From: Paraconiothyrium sp. Pb-2020 | Taxonomy: Eukaryota; Ascomycota; Dothideomycetes; Pleosporales; Didymosphaeriaceae | DNA length: 64,000 bases | NCBI GenBank assembly: GCA_022419385.1 | Contig: JAJUBI010000003.1 | Span: 4,898,001-4,962,000 of the forward strand | Direction: 5' to 3' | Shown here: positions 57,041 through 64,000 of the stretch, piece by piece | Numbering within the stretch: position 1 is the first letter of the stretch | Layout of the letters: the number at the start of each line of letters is the position of its first letter | The notes under the pieces: generated by a model | Seen by the model: only the letters and a program-made list of their open reading frames with translations | Database searches by the model: none | What the model was told of the DNA's origin: nothing | Position numbers and translations under genes: made by a program

Positions 57041-57924
57041 AGCACAAAAGTCAATCCCATCGATTACAAGATCTTAGAGCTCGATTTGATATCCAAGCTC
57101 GCCTTGCGCTCGCCAGTTACACCGGGACTGGACTTGAGTGGCCGCATCGTTGAGGTGGGGAGCGCGAGTCGACCACCTCAAGCCTAGAGACGTCGTTTTT
57201 GGCTCCTGCAACGGCGTCTTCGGCCAAGGCGCACGCGCGCAATTCGTGCAGGTCTCCCAAGATACTGTGGCATTAGCACCGCAGGATACAAAGGATGATG
57301 ACTTGGCGGCGATTGCTACTGTAGGGATGACGACCCTCGAGGCTCTCAGGCCATATGTGAACGCGGGAGATAAAGTCTTCGTCAACGGAGGATCCGGCGG
57401 CACGGGCGTTATGGCCATTCAGGTTGCGAGAGAGCTAGGTTGCAGTGTCACGGCATCGTGCTCCTCTGCAAATGTGGAGTTGTGCAAGAGCCTAGGCGCA
57501 GTTGAAGTTTTGGACTACACGCAAGCCGATGTCATTGAGCAGTTGAACGGCCGAGAGACGCTTCGATGTGATCATCGATAATGTCGGCAGCCCATCTAAC
57601 TTGTACGGGACCGCGCATCGCTATCTCTAGCCAAGCGGCACCTTTGTCCAGATTGGCCTCGGGATGGATCTGACAGCGTTATGGCAATTTTTAGGAAATA
57701 AGCTGCTTCCCAATTTTCTTGGAGGCGGAAGGGGGAGATATGTTTTCGCTGTAACAAAGCCAAACCGAGCGGATTTTGAGCAGCTTGCAGTATGGTTGGC
57801 AACGGGGAAGATCCAGGCTGTTATTGACTCGGTTTATGAGTTCGGTGCTGCGCCCGGTGCTTTCGCAAGACTAAAGACCGGCAGAGCCCGTGGTAAGGTT
57901 GTGGTCCGCGTTAAGGAAGCGTAA
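57041..57924 (+). pseudogene. broken zinc-binding-type alcohol dehydrogenase / quinone oxidoreductase
   Basis: Remnant of a medium-chain dehydrogenase/reductase of the quinone oxidoreductase branch. Successive parts lie in different frames. Near 57050 it reads VNPIDYK, then PVTPGLDLSGRIVEVG, and a frame break follows near 57165. The largest intact piece (57138-57581) has HLKPRDVVFGSC, VGMTTLEALRPYV and the NADP-binding FVNGGSGGTGVMAIQVA. A second frame break occurs near 57555, after which FDVIIDNVGS continues in a new frame. An in-frame TAG interrupts this at about 57628, before PSGTFVQIGLGM and the normal C-terminus ending RGKVVVRVKEA. At least two frameshifts and one stop make it non-functional; no intron with good signals removes them. 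The extreme N-terminus was not found. Confidence 0.82.
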
Positions 57925-58056
57925 ACTTTCCTACGTGATAATATTACTTGGTTAGTGTACTCAGAGGTAGCCTTACCTTGGCGTATGCTACCTAGAAGCT
58001 ATCTATATATCTATAAGTGCGCAGCATACATCGGGGCTAAAATGGTATTAGGTGAG

Positions 58057-58185
58057 CTGCCACTTTGGGGGTCTGACAGAAGCCACGCGATGCTTGATTG
58101 GCCCCCGTGTCGGAGACGTACTAACGGCAGCATCTGGACCCTGCGTCAGCGCAACAAGCTAAAATTGGTGGGCGTTCGAGTACTT
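58057..58185. repeat. diverged direct repeat, copy A
   Basis: It shares with copy B (58625-58765) the blocks AGAAGCCA-CGATGCT-ATTGGCCCCC, GTCGGAGA, ACGGCAGCA and CCCTGCGTCAGCGCAAC, in the same order with substitutions and small indels. Its right end touches the laccase scrap. Confidence 0.7.
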
Positions 58186-58189
58186 GACG

Positions 58190-58350
58190 TTCGTCACTCT
58201 TTCGCAGTCCTTCGCCTCGAGAGACTGCACCGCCAAACTGTCCGACACATGCCACGCGATATGGCAATGCATCAGCCATGCTATAGGGTTGTCGGTGGGG
58301 AATGCAAGAGCAACTGGTAAGCGAGCGGCGCCACGACGGGGTGGCATCTC
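58190..58350 (-). pseudogene. laccase (multicopper oxidase) C-terminal fragment
   Basis: Minus-strand frame carries FPTDNPIAWLMHCHIAWHVS, the multicopper oxidase copper-site signature His-Cys-His-x3-His near the C-terminus of laccases. A degenerate PPRRGAARLPVALAF before it resembles the preceding family segment. No other laccase domain is found nearby, so this is a relic of roughly 50 codons. Confidence 0.75.
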
Positions 58351-58624
58351 ACTCAGACTGCACCTTCGGAGTTCATACATTCGCTTACAAACGTCAGAAT
58401 TCTAGCATGAAAGCGCTGAATACAAGATCTGTCGCATGAGGCTTAGAGTTGTTTGATGTGGTCTCGCCGCATTTCTTATCCATTACATTTCGTGGCTCAG
58501 CGGCCATCCGTGCTTGTCGGATCCTTCAACTAATACTTTCTCATGCGGCGGTGCAAGGAACGGAGTATACATGAATGGATTACAGAGGCACAGTGTCAAG
58601 TTTCAGATGCTTTACCCTAAATAA

Positions 58625-58765
58625 AGGCAGGTCTTTTGTGGGGCTGAGAGAAGCCAAGCGATGCTAATTGGCCCCCTTTCCATGTCGGAGATCTATCACG
58701 GCAGCAACTGGGGCCCTGCGTCAGCGCAACCGATGCTGGGTTGCGGCGTTCGAGTTTTCGAGGGT
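58625..58765. repeat. diverged direct repeat, copy B
   Basis: Partner of the segment at 58057-58185, about 570 bp away in the same orientation; by eye about three quarters of positions agree. Confidence 0.7.
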
Positions 58766-59340
58766 CATATTCTTGTCTCAATCTTAACGTCTTTGTTCTG
58801 CTCACGCTGTTCGCGTGGGCAAGACAACGTTAAGACATCGGGGAAGCGTTTCTGCGAATTTCGATCACCCTTATCTACATACTCGACATGCGACGGAAGA
58901 CGTTCAGAACGGTGGGCCAACGGAGATCGCACTTTACACCCGACCAGGGTGCGACTGTTTGAAATGTCCGAACAGCAGGGTTACGTGCCATGTGGACTAT
59001 GCAGCGAATGAGGATCTTCCTACACGGTATGACGATTGCCCGATTTGTCGCTGGCGCATGCTCAGCCTCCGTTGGGCAAACCACCATCCGGCCTGAGCTT
59101 GTGACTGCAACAAGAGGGGCCGCGTTTGGAGTAAGGCAACGGTGACCCCAGGATTACCACGCGAGCGGTGGATTTTGTGCATGGCTGTTTAAGTAGAGCC
59201 TGCCCCTCTGGTTGTTATCGCTCATTTCTCGACTTCGACCCACACTCTCTTACCATTTTCTTCTATCAGTCGCTACGACAACTACTTCGACAACCCGAAT
59301 TTACATTTGACCTTCGGTTCGGATTTCTCACCTTGTCAAA

Positions 59341-59958
59341 ATGCGCGCCACCGCCGTCTTCTTTCCGTTGGCCTTCGCCTTCGCTGCCAACGCAATCAAC
59401 CTCTCCATTGGCCCCGACACTGTCTGCGGCGACAACTCAGTCAACTGCAACAATGGCTTCTGCTGCTCATCCGGCAACAAATGCGACACCTCCGGCTCCG
59501 TCACCAAGTGCGGCACCGACGGCACGCTCGCTCTCCCCTTCGACGTAACCAACCTCGCATCAGCAGTAGAAAGCCAAGCCAAATCCGCCATCAACGACTT
59601 CCCTCTGTCATCCCTCGTGGGCGACCTTGGCTCATTGGGCACCGCAGTCCCAACATCCCTCGCAGCAGCCCTTTCTTCGATGCTTTCGGACAAGAACTTC
59701 CCGACCGATGCAGCCGGAATCTCGAGCCTTGTTAACCTCGCTCCCTCTGCGGCCCGTCCAGCGGTGTCGAGCGCCCTCGGGGAAGTGAACAGCATCCTTG
59801 GGATTGAGACGTCTGGCTCGGGAAGTGGCCAGCCGCAGGCTACAGGCTCTCAGGGTGCTGCTTCGATGGTTGGCGCCAGCACGTTCGGTAACACGGCGGC
59901 GCTGGTAGGATTCATTTGGGGAGCTGCGGCCATTGGGGGCGCGATGTTAGTGTTGTAA
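59341..59958 (+). CDS. small secreted Cys-rich protein with GPI-anchor-like C-terminus
   Basis: Predicted cell-surface protein of 205 residues in a single exon. A signal peptide (MRATAVFFPLAFAFAANA) is followed by a compact cysteine-rich segment with Cys 29, 36, 41, 42, 48 and 57, enough for three disulfides. The middle is Ser/Ala/Leu-rich helix (ESQAKSAINDFPLSSLVG onward). A Gly/Ser/Gln-rich spacer (SGSGSGQPQATGSQGA) precedes a C-terminal hydrophobic segment (about residues 183-205) ending at the stop, the layout of a GPI-anchor signal. The spacing of cysteines is not CFEM (too few) nor hydrophobin (CC pair is present but the pattern is short). Function unknown; a wall protein or effector-like role is possible. 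Confidence 0.75.
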   Translation: MRATAVFFPLAFAFAANAINLSIGPDTVCGDNSVNCNNGFCCSSGNKCDTSGSVTKCGTDGTLALPFDVTNLASAVESQAKSAINDFPLSSLVGDLGSLGTAVPTSLAAALSSMLSDKNFPTDAAGISSLVNLAPSAARPAVSSALGEVNSILGIETSGSGSGQPQATGSQGAASMVGASTFGNTAALVGFIWGAAAIGGAMLVL

Positions 59959-60455
59959 GGATTGCGTGACTCGGTTTATTTGGAGAGATCGCGGCCTGCT
60001 CACTTTGACGGGGTCATTTGATGCATCGCCTGTCTGGCATCTACTTCACAAAAACATGGTTGCAGCTGTAGTAAGAGAGGTTGAGTCCATCAAGACGGCA
60101 GCTCCTCCAGCTTCTATCACATCACGTGTATACCCCGGGATTATCCATTAGGCGTTCTCGCATTAGATTTCTTTTAATTGCATCTTACTTCACGCATCTT
60201 CCTCTTCACCCGCCTTTCGTCGCTTTCTGTCGGCTTTCAGCTCGTGTGCCTTCCGCTCTTGCTGCTTGTCGCGGTCACCCAACGCGTTGCTACGACACGC
60301 GTACTTGCCTTCACCTCAGGTCGCCCCAAACAACGAAACAAACTTTGCTCGAAGCTACTTCTCTTCTTTTTTCAACTTCTTCTCGACTTCAGCACTAAAC
60401 ATCTCAGCAAGCCCTTTGATATATACGCACACAGAGCTTCGCGCATCGCACCATC
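59959..60455. other. intergenic, promoter and 5' leader of next gene
   Basis: About 500 bases. The last 250 are pyrimidine-rich (TTCTTCTC-type runs), common in fungal core promoters and 5' leaders. No gene seen. Confidence 0.55.
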
Positions 60456-62171
60456 ATGGTTGGCCGCTACAACAGCAGTAAGTATCGATCGAGCAACACC
60501 TAATAGCCCCTCAGCTATCAGAACGCCCCTCCTTCAGCGACGCTGTCGCCCCTGCGTGTGCCCTCTGTTGTTCCGTCCGACTAACGACCCACAGACGACC
60601 CGCTGAACCTCAACGGAGGCTTTGCCCCACCAGACCCAAGCCTCGAGGACTGGCAGCCACCAGCTGATCAAATCCCTATTTCCGGCACTGGCAAAGACTC
60701 GCGCTTCCTCGAGGACAATATGTGGGCGACGAAGCCTATGCGCCCGAAGCGAGCTAACGTGGCTGCGTATGCGACTGATTTCGATACCGGTGCAAGCGAG
60801 AGCAGTGTGACACCCAAGAAAGAGGTTAAGCTTGATGGGACGGGTACCTGGGGTGACTGGGGTGTGAAGAGCGTCGTCGATACGAGCCCGCCGCCTAAGA
60901 ACAGCAAGGAGAACAGCAAGAAGGGCAGCGAGATGGATGCCTCCCCGGTGCCTCGCACCATTGACGGCATGAACAAGGTATTGAAGCAGCGAGCCCGGGA
61001 AGCGAGTGCGCAGACAAAGGCAGCTTATGCAAATTCATCTCCTCCGGCCGTCGTTACGAAGGCACAATCTACGGCGTCGAACAGCAATAGCGCAGTATCG
61101 GCCCAGTCTCCTCATCACAGGAACGTTCCTCCCCACAAGAGGAAGATCCTGCAGGCCACCCCCACGTTTGATTTGCCATCTGACGCGGCAGGAGACCCGC
61201 AGGCCAATGCAGTCAAAACTCCTCCGACTACAAGCAATCCGGAAGACATCTTCGCCATCCTCCAGGAGCGCCTCAAGCAAAAAGATGGAGCTGCAGCCTC
61301 GAAGTTTCTCCCGGCACACGATAAAGCTCGCAACAACACGTTGGCCCAAGGACGACCTTCTCGCCAACAAGCACCCGTGCTGCCCCCGAACCCGATCAAA
61401 GCACGCCCCGCGCCTGGCAGTCACTTCAGGGTGCCTGCGACAAACACTCGAAGGCCGTCTAGTTCTACGCTCGTCAATGGCGCGGAATCAGATGACGAAG
61501 CTATGGCAAGGACACTCCAGGCGAAGGAGTTCGGTCTTCGTTCACAGCATATCGATAATGTTCGTATTCGATACTGTCTCAATAGCAACTGCTAACAGAT
61601 GCAGGCTCAGCAGATAATCGAGCAAGAACTCCAGCACTACAAGTCCGAGCAGAAGAAGGCCCCATCCTTAGTCGCCGATACCACAGGCTTGTACGAGAAA
61701 GTCCACAAGGTCCACGAAATCCTGTGGAAGCAGGAGTCGATGAAGCTTGCCGCTTTCGCCGAATCCAAAGAGACGCTATTTAAGATGGCCGAGGACGAGT
61801 TTCGCAGCTACTACGCGAAGGTCGTGTCAATGCACCTCGCTCAGTGGAACGCCCGCCAAGGCCGCGTGCAAGAGATGATGCAGATGCAGGCGGAGATGGA
61901 GGCGAGCTATGGTTACAGCTTGGACGCGATCCTTTCCATGAATGGTAACCAATTCAACAACGCGTTCGAGGACATTGCCCTTGCGTACAGCAACAAGGCT
62001 TCGGGTAGCAACACCAGGTCGTCTTCTGACCATCGGTTCATCTTGACGGAGGATGACCTCATCTGTCTAGAAGATGGCAGCGAGAAAGACTTTGACAGTG
62101 ACGGCTTCGGCCTCAGCGGCGATGAGGATGATGAGGATGATGGCCGCATCATCTTCAGAGGTCGTGGCTAA
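60456..62171 (+). CDS. hypothetical protein with coiled-coil C-terminal region
   Basis: Not recognised. Three exons (60456-60477, 60595-61559, 61605-62171) encode 517 residues. The first exon carries only MVGRYNS; the 117 nt intron has a GTAAGT donor, and the second intron (45 nt, GTTCGT donor, CTAAC branch) is needed because the frame otherwise stops. The N-terminal two thirds is charged and disordered with short motifs (NDPLNLNGGFAPPDPSLEDW, GTGTWGDWGVKSVVD, PRTIDGMNKVLKQRARE). The C-terminal third is helical and likely coiled coil (AQQIIEQELQHYKSEQKK; KVHEILWKQESMKLAAFAES), ending in an acidic Asp/Glu tail and RGRG. No membrane segment or signal peptide; probably a cytosolic or nuclear scaffold. 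Confidence 0.72.
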
Positions 62172-62726
62172 AGTAGGTAAGAAACCTCCTGTTCTTTCCT
62201 TGTGTAATTCTGACAGCGTGAACAGCCATAGCTACGGCGCTTCAAGACTCAAATGAGCTCTTAGGGAAGGGGATGTCTCACGTGGAGACATCCCCCAATA
62301 CATTGTACTCGGACGAGCGCGGCATGATTTCATGGCAAGTGGACATGGTTTGGCGTCAAGATGTTTGTGACAATGGAACCTTTGAGCTGGCATTGGTGGT
62401 CTTGGTCGGCGTTCAATGGCTTGGAAAGCATACTATGGTGCACCACAAGGTTAACGTCACTCTATGATGAATTTCTCATGGCTGCTCGGTGCGGCGGCTT
62501 AGCAAATTCCTCTTGAGGCTATGAAATTTCTGTTCATGGAAATTCGGCTCCTATGAAGGTGTCTAGAACAGACAGTGTCCCCGGAGATGCTAACTCATCG
62601 CTGTCGCTGCAGTTAGCCTTCAGCGTCACCATGAGTTCATGGATTCCTCACTCGCATGTACTGCAGGTACATAGTCAATAGAGAAACCTTCCATTTAGTC
62701 GCGTTGGCAAAGATGGTTAGCCTTAG
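62172..62726. other. intergenic between convergent genes
   Basis: About 550 bases with no supported gene; likely 3' ends of both neighbours. Confidence 0.55.
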
Positions 62727-63650
62727 CTAATAAAAAATTGCATCCCTCACTTTGAGCCTCACGCGCGCCTCTTCCTCGCTCAGAATCCCGTCGCGCTTAC
62801 TCTCCTGTTCTCTTCTTTCTCCGACCACCGCAAGCGTAGACTGCGTAGACTGCGTGGACTCTCCATAACACCGGGGTGGTGTTTGAAACCAGTTCCTCCT
62901 TTCATCGCGTTCGCGGCGCTCGTCACTCTGTCGCCGGTCGCTCCATTGCTGGGTAGGATACTCAGATGGCCAGCGCCTGCGCGTTTCCTCGTCGCTCTCT
63001 TCTTCTTCTCGTTCTTCAAAAATAGTACCATGTCTATACCCAGGCGTAAGCACCTCCGGATGTCCAGACCGCGCACACCGCCTTAGCCTATACCTCTGCG
63101 GCGCCGCGCTCCCAGCACCACGGGAAAACGTAAACGCCGAAGGCGGCCACGGAGCGCTCGCCTCCCCAACAGCATCATGGTAAATATTTCCCGAGCTCCT
63201 TTCTGCGCTTTCTCTCTCCGCGCTTTCTCTCTCCGCGCTTTCTCTCTCCGCGCTTTCTCTCTCCGCGCTTTCTCTCTCCGCGCTTTCTCTCTCCGCGCTT
63301 TCTCTCTCCGCGCTTTCCCTCTCCGCCCGGCTCTCGTTCCGAACAGCGTCGCTGGGTACACTTTGCACTTCGTGTGCAAGAACTCGCACAGCGCGCGCGT
63401 CCTTCTCTGCTTGAACGCGGGACGCGAATTGCGCTTTTATTCTCTCGTCTACCTGTCCGCGGCCGTAGGGAGCGATGGTGGATGCTTCGATGGAGGCCTT
63501 GCTGCGCAGCGGGGGGGTGGGCGGCTGTGGGGAGGTGCGTTTTGAACGGAAGAGATGGAGGGCGGATTTGAGGCGGGAGAGGGTGCTTTCGGACGCTTTG
63601 GGCGGTCTGGTTTTGGATTTGGATTTGGGTCTGGGGTTGGAGGCGGGCAT
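62727..63650 (-). CDS. hypothetical charged protein with ESAER minisatellite
   Basis: Not recognised. Single exon, 307 residues, starting at the ATG at 63650 (MPASNPRPKSK). The N-terminus is basic and Ser/Pro-rich. Around residues 108-148 the pentapeptide Glu-Ser-Ala-Glu-Arg is repeated eight times, encoded by a 15 bp tandem repeat that keeps the frame. It should form a highly charged helix. The C-terminus is rich in Arg/Glu (EEREEEESDEETRRR, RRQSDERRERDERR) and ends in EEEARVRLKVRDAIFY. No signal peptide or membrane helix. The repeat suggests length variation between strains. Confidence 0.6.
   Translation of the reverse strand: MPASNPRPKSKSKTRPPKASESTLSRLKSALHLFRSKRTSPQPPTPPLRSKASIEASTIAPYGRGQVDERIKAQFASRVQAEKDARAVRVLAHEVQSVPSDAVRNESRAERESAERESAERESAERESAERESAERESAERESAERESAERSSGNIYHDAVGEASAPWPPSAFTFSRGAGSAAPQRYRLRRCARSGHPEVLTPGYRHGTIFEEREEEESDEETRRRWPSEYPTQQWSDRRQSDERRERDERRNWFQTPPRCYGESTQSTQSTLAVVGERREQESKRDGILSEEEARVRLKVRDAIFY
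63206..63325. repeat. 15 bp minisatellite, eight copies, in frame
   Basis: Unit CGCTTTCTCTCTCCG on the plus strand, eight head-to-tail copies, the first seven identical and the last with one substitution. On the minus strand each unit encodes one ESAER repeat of the hypothetical protein. Confidence 0.95.
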
Positions 63651-64000
63651 GGTGAGTGTTGTGGGCTTGTGTGGATTTCAGATGGATGGGGGAAGGAGGT
63701 GGGAGACAGACGCCGGGGTGATATATGCGGTGGAGGGTGGGAAGGGAGGAGGAGGTGGGTGGTGAGGTGAAGACATCTCGTCTCTGGGACGAGGGCTTTG
63801 CTTTGCCGTGGGTGGCATTGGGTGCATGGGCGGTAGTTGGGGGTGTCCTGCCTCAACGGTTTTCCCTTGAGCCGTGGACTGGGGGGAAGGAAAGCGGCAC
63901 ACCTGCAAGCGGCAGAAGTGCTGACTGGCGATAGTGAGTTCTTTGAGGAGGATGTTTGTCGTAAGATGCGAAAAGGAGCAGTTGTGCGGCGGCAGCGAGC
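63651..64000. other. promoter side of the last gene, window end
   Basis: GC-rich and purine-biased sequence upstream of the last minus-strand gene. Short open frames only; no start of a further gene could be supported. Confidence 0.5.

Larger units (their letters stand above)
57925..59340. other. decay zone with laccase scrap and diverged duplication
   Basis: It contains a laccase C-terminal fragment and two copies of a roughly 120 bp segment (annotated separately). Otherwise only short open frames, one Cys-rich but without an ATG (58815-59096). Its right end holds the promoter of the small secreted protein gene. Confidence 0.5.

Noticed and set aside
58815..59096. Cys-rich plus-strand frame before the small secreted protein
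   Set aside because: It opens with GTG rather than ATG, lacks a signal peptide, and no spliced start was found.
63177..63545. Plus-strand open frame with repeated FSLRA
   Set aside because: It is the opposite strand of the ESAER minisatellite; the minus-strand frame is longer and has a better start and flanks.
1..64000. CRISPR arrays, integrons, prokaryotic operons
   Set aside because: The window is clearly fungal nuclear DNA with spliceosomal introns; the only tandem repeats are simple minisatellites and protein modules.

Overview
The window is nuclear DNA of a filamentous ascomycete (Pezizomycotina). Evidence: most genes are split by 45-60 nt GT..AG introns, and the gene families are typical of that group (Zn2Cys6 regulator, PTH11-like receptor, TmpA-like flavoprotein, AA9 polysaccharide monooxygenase, 2EXR protein, al-1-type phytoene desaturase). 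A plant-associated or saprotrophic Dothideomycete-like fungus would fit the secreted wall-degrading enzymes, but the class is inference. All exon structures were assembled by eye; the reading frame closes across every junction reported unless stated.

Layout. 0-5.7 kb: partial MFS transporter (-), divergent phytoene desaturase (+), GNAT acetyltransferase (-). 6.4-12.2 kb: a compact group of NCS1 nucleobase permease (-), Zn2Cys6 regulator (+) and a XanA-like Fe(II)/2-oxoglutarate dioxygenase (+), which looks like a small purine-salvage module. 12.6-15.9 kb: mitoribosomal protein mS26/Pet123 (-) head to head with the ribosome-assembly GTPase NOG2 (+); NOG2 has a 315 nt intron, a likely snoRNA host by analogy with yeast. 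16.1-17.1 kb: AA9 monooxygenase (-). 20.2-27.4 kb: a 2,328-residue secreted protein with five tandem pectin methylesterase modules and a Thr/Ser-rich tail, the most striking object here. 28.3-32.8 kb: SRR1-like protein (-) and PTH11-like 7-TM protein (-). 32.8-38.5 kb: a long stretch with no recognisable gene. 38.5-40.2 kb: unknown protein (-) with a faint forkhead-like segment. 42.5-48.1 kb: secreted GH3 beta-glucosidase (-) and TmpA-like membrane flavoprotein (-). 49.3-56 kb: 2EXR protein (+), unknown protein (-), threonine deaminase (+, with two apparent one-base lesions near its N-terminus) and SET-domain protein (-). 57-59 kb: a decay zone with a broken quinone oxidoreductase, a laccase scrap and a diverged short duplication. 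59.3-63.7 kb: small secreted Cys-rich GPI-type protein (+), unknown coiled-coil protein (+), and an unknown protein (-) with an in-frame 15 bp minisatellite.

How the genes may work together. AA9, the multi-module pectinesterase and the GH3 beta-glucosidase are all secreted and act on plant cell wall (cellulose, pectin, cello-oligosaccharides). The permease, regulator and dioxygenase plausibly take up and oxidise purines as a nitrogen source. The remaining genes are housekeeping (NOG2, mS26, threonine deaminase) or signalling/development (PTH11-like, TmpA-like, SET, SRR1-like). No tRNA, rRNA, CRISPR array or intact transposon was found.
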